Shown here: piece by piece, positions 18,265-26,107 of the stretch
How positions within the stretch are numbered: position 1 is the stretch's first letter
Layout of the letters: each line of letters starts with the position of its first letter
Origin: Burkholderia singularis
GTDB lineage: Bacteria > Pseudomonadota > Gammaproteobacteria > Burkholderiales > Burkholderiaceae
NCBI RefSeq assembly: GCF_900176645.1
Contig: NZ_FXAN01000043.1
Location: 1 to 64,000 of the forward strand
Length of the DNA: 64,000 nucleotides
Reading direction: 5' to 3'
Notes under the pieces: generated by a model
What the model was told of the DNA's origin: nothing
The model's database searches: none
The model's input: only the letters and a program-made list of their open reading frames with translations
Translations under genes and position numbers: made by a program

Positions 18265-19608
18265 ATGCAAAACCTGAATGCTGTGAACGCCCCTGTTCAG
18301 ACCCCGGCGCCGAGCGCGCCGCGCCTGGGCGACGAAATCCTGCGCGTCGACAACGTGAGTCGCGGCTTCAATAAGACCCAGGGCGAACTCCTCGTGCTCG
18401 ACGGCGCGAACCTGTCGCTGCGCGAGGGCGAGATCGTCGGCTTGCTCGGCCGCTCGGGCTCCGGCAAGTCGACGCTGTTGCGCATCATCGCCGGCCTGAT
18501 CGAACCGACGGGCGGCGAGGTCACGTATCTGGGCAAGCCGCTGTCGGGCCCGGCCGAAGGCGTCGCGATGGTGTTCCAGACCTTCGCGCTGTTTCCTTGG
18601 CTCACCGTGTTGCAGAACGTCGAGGCCGGGCTTGAGGCGCTCGGTGTCGGCGCGCGCGAGCGTCGCGAGCGCGCGCTCGCCGCGATCGACCTGATCGGTC
18701 TCGACGGCTTCGAGAACGCGTATCCGCGCGAGTTGTCGGGCGGCATGCGTCAGCGCGTGGGCTTCGCGCGCGCGTTGGTCGTCGATCCGACGCTGCTCTT
18801 GATGGACGAGCCGTTCTCCGCGCTCGACGTGCTGACCGCCGAAACACTGCGCACCGACTTGCTCGATCTGTGGACGCAGGGCCGCATGCCGATCAAATCG
18901 GTGCTGATCGTCACGCACAACATCGAGGAAGCGGTGTTCATGTGCGACCGGATTCTCGTGCTGTCGTCGAACCCGGGCCGCGTGATCGCCGAGATCAAGG
19001 TGCCGTTCAAGCACCCGCGCAATCGCCTCGACCCGGCGTTCCGCCGGCTCGTCGACGACATCTACGCGAAGATGACCGCGCGCCAGCTCGGCGAGGCGAC
19101 GAAAAAGGGGCTGGAACTTGGAAGCTGGCTGCCGCGGGTGTCGACGAACCTGATGGCCGGCTTGATCGAAACGTTGGCGATGGCGCCGTACCACGGCCGC
19201 GCGGACATGCCGGAAATCGCGCGCACGCTGCATCTGGAGGTCGACGATCTGTTCCCGATCGCCGAAGTGCTGCAGCATCTCGGGTTCGCCGACGTGCGCG
19301 AGGGCGACGTGTTCCTGACCCCGCCCGGGCGCGTGTTCGCCGAGTTCGGCACGCAGGAGCGCAAGATCATGTTCGCCGAGCATCTGCTGCGCCACGTGCC
19401 GCTCGCCGCGCGGATCAAGAAGGTGCTCAACGAGCGGCCGGGGCATCGTGCGCCGCGCGTGCGCTTCGAGCAGGAGCTCGAGGATTTCCTGTCGGATGGC
19501 GCGGCCGAGGAGACGCTCGACGCGGTGATCGACTGGGGCCGGTATGGCGAGATCTTCTCGTACAACGACCAAACGGAAATCTTCAGTCTCGAGGACGTCG
19601 AGTCCTGA
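18265..19608 (+). CDS. ABC transporter ATP-binding protein with C-terminal AAA-associated domain
   Basis: A 447-residue protein. Residues ~22-260 are a TauB/SsuB-like ATPase with Walker A GRSGSGKST, Q-loop FQTFALFPWLTV, signature LSGGMRQRVGFARAL, Walker B LLLMDEPFSALD and switch His in VTHNIEEAV. Residues ~290-440 are an extra domain (LMAGLIETLAMAPYHGRADM ... FAEHLLRHVPLAARI) matching the AAA-associated C-terminal domain PF09821. That domain looks winged-helix-like and may regulate transport. Start ATG 18265 follows GAGAG. It forms a two-gene operon with the fused permease. Confidence 0.88.
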   Translation: MQNLNAVNAPVQTPAPSAPRLGDEILRVDNVSRGFNKTQGELLVLDGANLSLREGEIVGLLGRSGSGKSTLLRIIAGLIEPTGGEVTYLGKPLSGPAEGVAMVFQTFALFPWLTVLQNVEAGLEALGVGARERRERALAAIDLIGLDGFENAYPRELSGGMRQRVGFARALVVDPTLLLMDEPFSALDVLTAETLRTDLLDLWTQGRMPIKSVLIVTHNIEEAVFMCDRILVLSSNPGRVIAEIKVPFKHPRNRLDPAFRRLVDDIYAKMTARQLGEATKKGLELGSWLPRVSTNLMAGLIETLAMAPYHGRADMPEIARTLHLEVDDLFPIAEVLQHLGFADVREGDVFLTPPGRVFAEFGTQERKIMFAEHLLRHVPLAARIKKVLNERPGHRAPRVRFEQELEDFLSDGAAEETLDAVIDWGRYGEIFSYNDQTEIFSLEDVES

Positions 19609-19781
19609 TCCGGCGCGGGGTGGCGACGCAGCCGCCGGTTGCTGTCGCTTGTCGGGATGTTTTCCGCTGGCAGCGAGGCGTGGGCGCTGCCAGCGATGTC
19701 AGCCGGTAACGGCGTGGGCAACGTATCGGATCGCAGCGCTTGCGCGCGGCTTGTCGTGGCTACGCCGCTTCGGTCACCGCA

Positions 19782-20288
19782 TCACTGCAGATTGCCCCAG
19801 CGCTCGACCGCCGGCTCCGCCGCCGCCCATTGCCAGCCATGCTGGCCTTCACATGCGCTCGCGAAATACCAGTCGGCGCGTGCGCCGTCCTTCACCGAGA
19901 ACGCAAATTCCTTGCAGAGCGCAAGCGGCGTCGTGAACGCGCGCGTCACGCGTACTTCGCCTTCGCCGTTTTCGAGCGGCACGACGTTCTTTACCCGCCA
20001 TGCGCGGGTCTCGCCGACCGCAAGGCCTGCCGCTGCCTGCGCGATCGCATCCTGCTGATTCTTGTGCAACTGCTTCATCGTGCGATTGACGGCTTCGTCT
20101 GTCGCGGCCTGCACCGCGATGCCGACGCCGACGCCGACCGCGGGGTTCGCGGTGACCAACCCCGTCGCGGCGCCCGCGAGCGCGCCGCTTGCCGCGCCGA
20201 CCGAACCGCAGCCGGTGAGCCCGGCCGCCGCGGCGGCCAGGGCGAGGGCGGCCGCGAGCGGCAGTACCGCGCGCGTGGCCGCGCTCAT
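19782..20288 (-). CDS. Predicted lipoprotein, downstream paralogue
   Basis: A 168-residue lipoprotein with signal peptide and lipobox GLTGC (lipidated Cys27). A glycine-rich membrane-like segment (residues ~30-55, glycine-zipper pattern) follows, then a soluble domain ending WQWAAAEPAVERWGNLQ. The upstream neighbour ends WKWASAEPATERWGALQ and shares the same layout, so the two are tandem paralogues. The start overlaps the neighbour's stop by four bases, showing coupled translation. Burkholderia-wide, of unknown function. Confidence 0.8.
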   Translation of the reverse strand: MSAATRAVLPLAAALALAAAAAGLTGCGSVGAASGALAGAATGLVTANPAVGVGVGIAVQAATDEAVNRTMKQLHKNQQDAIAQAAAGLAVGETRAWRVKNVVPLENGEGEVRVTRAFTTPLALCKEFAFSVKDGARADWYFASACEGQHGWQWAAAEPAVERWGNLQ

Positions 20289-20848
20289 TGCAGTGCTCCC
20301 CAGCGCTCGGTCGCCGGCTCCGCGGACGCCCACTTCCACGTTTGGCCGTCCCGGCAGAGCGTCGCGATATAGAAGCCCGATTGGGTCGGCGCGCCCGGCT
20401 TCGCGTTGGTGTCGACCGAAAAGACGATTTCCTTGCAGTCGAGCGGCCCGACGCTGATGAGCCGGCTGACGGTCACGCGGCCGTGTTCGTCGTCTTCGAT
20501 CGGGAACGAATGATGCGCCGACCACGGGGCGACGCCACCGACGTCCAGAGGCCCGGCCGCCTCGGCGATCTTCGCCTGCGTGTAGCGGTGCGCGACGCGC
20601 TGAGTGTACTGAACGCCCGCGCGTGCGCCGGCGACGGCGCCGAGGCCGATGCCGGTTGCGACGGAGGCGTTTGTGGTGACTTTCGACGCGATGGCCGCGC
20701 CGGCGATACCGGCGCCTGCCGTCGCTCCTTCGCTATACAGCGAGTTACAGCCCGACAAGAGTGCCGAGCATGCGGCGGCGCCGAGCACGGCCCATGCCGC
20801 CCAACTGCGCGCCCCACTGCGTGCGGGCGTTGCGATGCGATGGTTCAT
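20285..20848 (-). CDS. Predicted lipoprotein, upstream paralogue
   Basis: A 187-residue lipoprotein with lipobox LLSGC (Cys34) after a signal peptide with a long n-region. A glycine-zipper stretch (ATAGAGIAGAAIASKV) follows, then a soluble domain with DCKEIVFSVD and a Trp-rich end WKWASAEPATERWG. A longer frame starting at 20986 adds no signal-like sequence; MNHRIATPARS at 20848 is chosen. It is the first gene of a two-gene operon with its paralogue, suggesting a heteromeric envelope component. No function is known. Confidence 0.8.
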   Translation of the reverse strand: MNHRIATPARSGARSWAAWAVLGAAACSALLSGCNSLYSEGATAGAGIAGAAIASKVTTNASVATGIGLGAVAGARAGVQYTQRVAHRYTQAKIAEAAGPLDVGGVAPWSAHHSFPIEDDEHGRVTVSRLISVGPLDCKEIVFSVDTNAKPGAPTQSGFYIATLCRDGQTWKWASAEPATERWGALQ

Positions 20849-21117
20849 CCCTGATTGCGATCCTGTCTTTCTGCGCTGCGGCGCAGGCACCGCAAGCGTA
20901 GTGCCATTGTTCTGCAATTGTCCGACGAGAAATGCAAAAAATTGACAAACGTATGCCGCGCGCATCGCGCGGGCAATCTTTGGCATTGTGGTGCAAAGCA
21001 GGGCGCGGGGGTCGAATCGTTACAAATTGAATGTCATTGTTACCGCGAACTAACTGAATGGCTCCTACACTAATTGACCATGGACTGTTTCGACGGCGGC
21101 TACGCGCCGCGCTGATC

Positions 21118-21330
21118 ATGAGACACCCTGCCATGCGCCGCTCCAAGCGCGCCGAACCACGGGTGCGCGACGCCGGCACCGGCTCGCAGCAGCCGGTCAA
21201 CGCACCGACTTCCCCCGCGCCCGCCGGCTCGGCACCCGCACATCCGTCCGACGGCGATCACAACCAGGGCGGCGCACGCCCGGAAGGGCTCGACTATCAA
21301 CGCGATCTCGGCATCGATCAGGATGCGTGA
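21118..21330 (+). CDS. Small disordered hypothetical protein
   Basis: A 70-residue Pro/Ala/Gly-rich polypeptide ending GLDYQRDLGIDQDA, with no domain. The acidic, less GC-skewed C-terminus suggests translation, but the start is uncertain (21118 or 21133) and no good ribosome site is seen. It lies 127 bp before otsA. Confidence 0.4.
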   Translation: MRHPAMRRSKRAEPRVRDAGTGSQQPVNAPTSPAPAGSAPAHPSDGDHNQGGARPEGLDYQRDLGIDQDA

Positions 21331-21457
21331 ACGCGCCGTTGTTACATGTGTTTGCATGTTTAACGCTTGAAATGTCGCAAGTGGCATGCGACTTGCTCGC
21401 TTCGACGGGGACGGTTTCCGTTGTACCGGGCAATCAGCAAACAGGAGGGTAGCCGTA

Positions 21458-22876
21458 ATGAGCAGATTGATCGTGGTATCGAATCGCGTGGCGGCCGGCC
21501 AGGATGCGCGTCCGACAGCGGGCGGGCTTGCCGTGGGGGTGCTCGACGCGCTGAAGGAAACGGGCGGCATCTGGTTCGGCTGGAGCGGCGACATCGTCGG
21601 GGAGGCTGGCGAGCCGGTGATCGAGCGCGACGGCAAGGTCACCTATGCCACTGTCGGCCTGACGCGGCGTGACTATGACCAGTACTATCGGGGGTTCTCG
21701 AACGCGACGCTCTGGCCGGTGTTCCACTACCGGGTCGATCTCGCGCGTTTCGACCGGCAGGAGTACGCGGGCTATCTGCGCGTGAATTCCGCGCTCGCCA
21801 AGCAGTTGAGCGCGCTCATTCAGCCCGACGACATCATCTGGGTGCACGACTATCATCTGCTGCCGTTTGCGCATTGCTTGCGCGAACTCGGCATAAAAAA
21901 TCCGATAGGCTTTTTCCTGCACATTCCGTTTCCCACGCCGGAAATTCTGCGCACGGTGCCGCCACACGAAGAACTGATCAAATTCATGTGCGCGTATGAC
22001 GTGGTCGGTTTTCAAACGGAAGGCGACAAGCAGTCGTTCGTCGATTACATCGAGCGGCGTGGGCTCGGCACGTCGAGCGAAGACGGGATGCTGCATGCGC
22101 ACGGCCGGGTCGTGAAGGTCGCGGCCTATCCGATCGGCATCTATCCGGACGCAATCGGCAAGGCGGCCGTCGAGTACGGATCGCGCAAGGCGGTCAAGGC
22201 GCTGCGCGATTCGATGCGCGATCGCAAGCTCGTGATCAGCGTCGACCGTCTCGATTATTCGAAGGGCTTGGTCGAGCGTTTTCAGGCGTTCGAGCGGATG
22301 CTCGCGAACGCACCCGGCTGGCAGGGGCGCGTATCGCTCGTGCAGATCGCACCGCCGACGCGCTCGGACGTGCAGACCTATCAGCGTATTCGCCAGACGC
22401 TCGAAGGCGAGGCGGGGCGCATCAACGGCCGTTTCGCACAGCTCGACTGGACGCCGATCCAGTATCTGAACCGCAAGTACGAGCGCAATCTGCTAATGGC
22501 GTTGTTCCGGCTGTCGCAAGTCGGCTACGTGACGCCGTTGCGAGACGGAATGAATCTCGTCGCGAAGGAGTACGTCGCATCACAGGATGCCGATAATCCG
22601 GGCGTGCTCGTGCTGTCCGAGTTCGCGGGGGCGGCGGCGGAACTGCCGGGCGCATTGCTCGTGAATCCTTACGATTTGTCGCAGATGGCGGAATCGCTCG
22701 AGCGTGCGCTCGCGATGCCGCTCGACGAGCGGCAGGCGCGCCACGCGGACAACCTCGCGCGGCTGCGCGGCAACGATCTGTCGGTATGGCGCGATTCGTT
22801 CCTCACCGATCTGCGCAGCGTTGCGACGGCGGCATCGGTGACGCAACGCGCGGGGCGGCGCATCGCCAATGCGTGA
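21458..22876 (+). CDS. otsA: Trehalose-6-phosphate synthase
   Basis: A GT20 glycosyltransferase making trehalose 6-phosphate from UDP-glucose and glucose 6-phosphate, for osmoprotection. At 472 residues it is the normal length. Visible hallmarks are the N-terminal SRLIVVSNRVA and TAGGLAVGV, IIWVHDYHLLPFA, FFLHIPFPTPEI, SVDRLDYSKGL and the C-terminal DGMNLVAKEYVA with the UDP-binding LSEFAGAAAEL. AGGAGG lies nine bases before the ATG at 21458. No otsB (phosphatase) is adjacent, so that step is encoded elsewhere. An inverted repeat (TCGCA...TGCGA) lies about 70 bp upstream. Confidence 0.95.
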   Translation: MSRLIVVSNRVAAGQDARPTAGGLAVGVLDALKETGGIWFGWSGDIVGEAGEPVIERDGKVTYATVGLTRRDYDQYYRGFSNATLWPVFHYRVDLARFDRQEYAGYLRVNSALAKQLSALIQPDDIIWVHDYHLLPFAHCLRELGIKNPIGFFLHIPFPTPEILRTVPPHEELIKFMCAYDVVGFQTEGDKQSFVDYIERRGLGTSSEDGMLHAHGRVVKVAAYPIGIYPDAIGKAAVEYGSRKAVKALRDSMRDRKLVISVDRLDYSKGLVERFQAFERMLANAPGWQGRVSLVQIAPPTRSDVQTYQRIRQTLEGEAGRINGRFAQLDWTPIQYLNRKYERNLLMALFRLSQVGYVTPLRDGMNLVAKEYVASQDADNPGVLVLSEFAGAAAELPGALLVNPYDLSQMAESLERALAMPLDERQARHADNLARLRGNDLSVWRDSFLTDLRSVATAASVTQRAGRRIANA

Positions 22877-22934
22877 AAAGCGCGGCGCACGCGCGGCGAG
22901 CAGCGCTGAACGCGTGCGCCGGGGTCGACGTTGA

Positions 22935-23141
22935 CGTGTCGGGCGCGGGTTCGTCGTCACCGGCGGCCCCGGCTCGGGTAAGAGCACGTTGATCGGCGCT
23001 CCGCACGCGCGAGGCTACGCGTGCTCGGACGAAGCGGGGCCGGGCGTGATCCGGGATCAAATCGCGATTGGCGGGCGCGCGATTGCCGGTTTCGAATCAC
23101 GCGCATCGGCAGCCGTTTTGATACATCTCGTTGCAAATTGA
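22935..23141 (+). pseudogene. Remnant of an AAA_28-type ATPase gene
   Basis: The frame carries FVVTGGPGSGKSTLI (Walker A), then ARGYACSDEAGPGVIRDQI and GGR, which matches the N-terminus of small AAA family ATPases (PF13521 type). After GGR the sequence becomes unrelated and a stop follows at 23139. There is no start codon in the frame after the in-frame TGA at 22932. Only about 50 residues of a roughly 180-residue protein remain, so this is a decayed or truncated gene, transcribed in the otsA direction. Confidence 0.7.
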
Positions 23142-23181
23142 CGGCCGGCCGGTCTCTTGGACCGATCTCTCGGAAGCAACC

Positions 23182-23673
23182 TCAATGCCGGCCGCCGCCG
23201 GCGCCATCGCCGCCGCCATTGCCGCGGCCGCCTTGCCAGCCGTTGCCCCGATCGCTATGCCAATTGCCCTGCCAGCCGTTGCCGCGATCGCCGCCGCCGT
23301 TGCCGCGGCCGCCTTGCCAGCCGTTGCCCCGATCGCTATGCCAATTGCCTTGCCAGCCGTTGCCGTGATCGCCGCCGCCATTGCCGCGGCCGCCCTGCCA
23401 GCCGTTACCGCGATCGCCATGCCCGTTGCCTTGCCAGCCATTGCCGCGATCGCCACGCCAGTTGCCGTCGCGCCAATGATCGTGGTCACGCCAGCCGCCG
23501 CCTCCGCCGCCCCAAATATTGACTGTCCCGTACACGGGGGCGTAGCCCTGGTCATACACATAACCGCCGGGGTAGGCCGGCTGTCCGTAATCGTAGCCGT
23601 AGCCGCCGTCCGGCACGGCGACACAGCCTGCAAGCAGCGCGGCGGTCCCCAACGCAATGAGCCGTTTTAGCAT
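23182..23673 (-). CDS. Repeat-rich lipoprotein (Gly/Asn/Trp/Asp)
   Basis: A 163-residue lipoprotein with signal and lipobox LLAGC (Cys17), then a Tyr/Gly-rich stretch (GGYGYDYGQPAYPGGYVY). It ends in repeats of about 27 residues built from RGNGWQGNWHSD and RGNGWQGGRGNGGGD. The repeats are nearly identical at DNA level. The composition (Gly, Asn, Trp, Asp, His, Arg; no hydrophobic core) indicates a flexible surface or periplasmic segment. The start is good (gggagaacacc before ATG). Function unknown. Confidence 0.8.
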   Translation of the reverse strand: MLKRLIALGTAALLAGCVAVPDGGYGYDYGQPAYPGGYVYDQGYAPVYGTVNIWGGGGGGWRDHDHWRDGNWRGDRGNGWQGNGHGDRGNGWQGGRGNGGGDHGNGWQGNWHSDRGNGWQGGRGNGGGDRGNGWQGNWHSDRGNGWQGGRGNGGGDGAGGGRH

Positions 23674-23847
23674 GGTGTTCTCCCTGTTTACTGTTTTCCC
23701 CGTCGTTTTACTGAGTTAGGAAGCCCACGCCTATACCAAGTTCGAGACGAATTGTGTCCGCACATTACAATCGCGTAAGCGATAATTGGGGCACGCAGGC
23801 GGCGCGCGTGCCGCTTCGCGCATGGTCAACTTTTTTGGGAGTACTGG

Positions 23848-24390
23848 ATGAAGTCAGTCATTCGTTCTGCCGCCAATGCAGCTTGCGTCGCGGTATTCGC
23901 CGGCTTTTGCGGATTCACGGTCGCGGCGAGTGAGCCGTCGCCCGACGCGGCCGCCGATGCGGCATCGGCGCCGAAACTGTCGGCCAACGACGTCAAGATG
24001 TTTCCGGCTGCCAAGCCGGGCCAGAAGCGCGTGGTGATCGCGCTGCCGGCCGAGCGTCAGGAGGACGACATCCGGGTCGAGCTGATTGTCGGCAAGACGA
24101 TGCAGGTTGACTGCAATTCTCACTGGTTCGGCGGCGATCTTAAGCATGAGACCGTGCAAGGCTGGGGCTATTCGTATTATTCCCTCGTCGATGCGAAGGG
24201 CCCGGCCGCCACGCTGATGGCGTGCCCGTCGCAGGCGGCACGCGAGGACTTCGTGCCCGTCAGGGGGAGCGGTTATCTGCTGAGTTACAACAGCCGTTTG
24301 CCGATCGTCGTCTATGTGCCGAGCGGGTTCGACGTGCGCTATCGGCTGTGGTACGCGTCGAATGAAGTCGCGCGGGCCGTCGAGCGATAA
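23848..24390 (+). CDS. eco: Ecotin, periplasmic serine protease inhibitor
   Basis: A 180-residue secreted protein whose core closely follows ecotin: KRVVIALPAERQEDD..VELIVGKTMQVDCN, HETVQGWGYSYY, MACPSQ and LPIVVYVPSGFDVRYRLW. The two cysteines of the disulfide (Cys89 and Cys126) are present, and the P1 residue of the reactive loop is Met124 (ATLMACP), as in E. coli. Ecotin dimers block trypsin-fold proteases, including host elastase and complement or coagulation proteases. The signal peptide is about 27 residues. The gene stands alone, with a GGGAG ribosome site. Confidence 0.93.
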   Translation: MKSVIRSAANAACVAVFAGFCGFTVAASEPSPDAAADAASAPKLSANDVKMFPAAKPGQKRVVIALPAERQEDDIRVELIVGKTMQVDCNSHWFGGDLKHETVQGWGYSYYSLVDAKGPAATLMACPSQAAREDFVPVRGSGYLLSYNSRLPIVVYVPSGFDVRYRLWYASNEVARAVER

Positions 24391-24576
24391 ACGCGGGCAT
24401 TCCGGCCGCCGCGTGCGGCCGATACAGGGCGATGGCGCGCGGCCGTGCCGTCGGCGGACACGCGAGCCGGCGCGGACATCGCACGGTCGGCGCGGCCGTC
24501 CGGGCTGCGGGCGCCGTGCCGCACGGCATCGGCCGCACGCCGCATCACGGAGCGCGGCATCATGGCCGGATGCGCG

Positions 24577-24801
24577 TCATTCCCAGATGCCGCGCACCGC
24601 GACAGCGACGATCACCGGCACGGAAAAGACGAGCGGAATCGCGAAGTAGGGCGCTTCACGATCGACGTACCAGCGATAAATCACCCAGGCCGCGCCGAGG
24701 CCGAACGTGACGATGCCGATCAGCACGGCGAACACGTTGAGTGCGAGGTTCGAAGGGCGCCGGCGTTTGGGCTTGACCGGATCGGGCAGGTTCGGGTTCA
24801 T
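24577..24801 (-). CDS. Small inner-membrane protein
   Basis: A 74-residue protein with a basic, Pro-rich N-terminus (NLPDPVKPKRRRPSN) and two hydrophobic helices (LALNVFAVLIGIVTFGLGAA and FAIPLVFSVPVIVAVAV). An in-frame ATG at 24834 would add 11 residues. No family or function is recognised. Confidence 0.65.
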   Translation of the reverse strand: MNPNLPDPVKPKRRRPSNLALNVFAVLIGIVTFGLGAAWVIYRWYVDREAPYFAIPLVFSVPVIVAVAVRGIWE

Positions 24802-24998
24802 CGCGCTAAGGTGGGCAAGAGTCGGACGCGGCAAGCCGCTTGTGGCGCTTTGGCGCGATATCGATCATCGCAGCAAAGCGCGCCTCCGGGAACAGGCTAC
24901 GCCAAAATCCAGCCGCTTGGCAGGAACCTGTGCCGGCGGCTTTGCCCGGTTTCGCGGCGTGTCGGCGTGCTTTCGGATATTTCGTTTAGCCGCGCTGA

Positions 24999-25901
24999 TC
25001 AACCGCATTCGGCAAGCAGCCACCGCCGAAAGCGCGGCGCCGCGGCCGCTTCGGGCCGCGCGGCCGGGCGGACGAGAAAATAGCCGCGCGAGGTGGTGAC
25101 CGGCGCATCGAACAGCCGGACCAACTGGCCGTTCGCGACGAGTTCGTCGACGAGCGGCGTCCAGCCGAGCGCGACGCCCTGGTTCATCAGCGCGGCATGG
25201 ATAACGAGCGCATAGCTGTTGAACATCATCCCGCACCGCTCGTCGGGCGCATCGAGCGACTGGGCCGAGAACCAGCCGCGCCATGACAGCCAGCGTTCGG
25301 GGTCGGTTGGCTGTACATGCAGCAACGGCAGGCCGGCCAAGCCTGACGGCGACGTGGCGCTCGGATGCGCGGCGCGAAACGCGGGCGAGCAAACGGGCGT
25401 TACCGCTTCCTGAAACAGCCGCGTCGACGCGCATGGCGCCCAGTCGCCGCTGCCGAATGCGATGGCGATATCGGCGCGGTCGCGCTGCGGATCATACGCA
25501 TGCTGCGACGTGACGATCTTCACGTTCAAATCGGGCAACGCCGCTTTCAGCCGCGCGAGCCGAGGCATCAGCCAGTACGTTGCGAACCCGAAATCGGTGA
25601 GGATCGTCAGCGCTTCGCGCTCGCGGCGTGCGCGGATACCGGCACTCGCGATGCGAATCGCATCGAGGCCGTGCCGCACCGCCTCGAACAGCCGCTCGCC
25701 CTCGGGCGTGAGCGTGACGCCGCGATATCCGCGTTCGAACAGTGGCGCGCCCAGATCCGTTTCGAGTTGAACGACCCGCTGACTGACCGCCGGCTGAGTC
25801 GAGCCGAGTTCGCGCGCGGCCGCCGTGAAGCTGGCGAGGCGTGCGGCCGATTCGAATACCGCCAGCGTCGGCAGCGGCGGCAGGCGATCCTGTTCCGGCA
25901 T
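24999..25901 (-). CDS. LysR-type regulator of choline-O-sulfate use
   Basis: A 300-residue LysR regulator of the GcvA-like subgroup. The N-terminal helix-turn-helix is SFTAAARELGSTQPAVSQRVVQLE, followed by a two-lobed effector domain. It is divergent from betC and matches the putative choline-sulfate-utilisation regulators always found beside betC and choX. The start codon at 25901 lies inside the first half-site of a palindromic operator, so it is probably self-regulated as well as controlling betC. Confidence 0.88.
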   Translation of the reverse strand: MPEQDRLPPLPTLAVFESAARLASFTAAARELGSTQPAVSQRVVQLETDLGAPLFERGYRGVTLTPEGERLFEAVRHGLDAIRIASAGIRARREREALTILTDFGFATYWLMPRLARLKAALPDLNVKIVTSQHAYDPQRDRADIAIAFGSGDWAPCASTRLFQEAVTPVCSPAFRAAHPSATSPSGLAGLPLLHVQPTDPERWLSWRGWFSAQSLDAPDERCGMMFNSYALVIHAALMNQGVALGWTPLVDELVANGQLVRLFDAPVTTSRGYFLVRPAARPEAAAAPRFRRWLLAECG

Positions 25902-25925
25902 AAGTTCCTCTTATGTTTCCATAAG
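25899..25925. promoter_or_regulatory. Three-part palindromic operator between the LysR gene and betC
   Basis: CATAAG (25899-25904), CTTATG (25910-25915) and CATAAG (25920-25925) form two overlapping perfect inverted repeats, with half-site centres 10-11 bp apart. This is the expected layout of a LysR binding region, and it includes the regulator's own start codon. Confidence 0.75.
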
Positions 25926-26107
25926 CGCCCGGCGTCTTCACACGGGATATCCGAGCGGCGATAGTACGCGGGTCGGTTCCTCGACGAAACGCACGCAGGT
26001 TGCCCGCATGGAACTGTCCATCGCGCATTGTTCGTCGCGCGGCGGACGGTGTGTCGTGCAACGTGGCGCTCCTGCGCAATCCGTCACGATTCTAGCCGCC
26101 CCGGTCC

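Noticed and set aside
22869-23141. Functional ATPase gene after otsA
   Set aside because: Walker A is present, but the frame has no start and ends after about 65 codons, lacking Walker B and the rest of the fold.
23200-23470. Regularly spaced short repeats resembling a small CRISPR array
   Set aside because: The spacing and repeats translate in frame into Gly/Asn/Trp peptide repeats of a lipoprotein, and the 'spacers' are repeats too; no cas genes are present.
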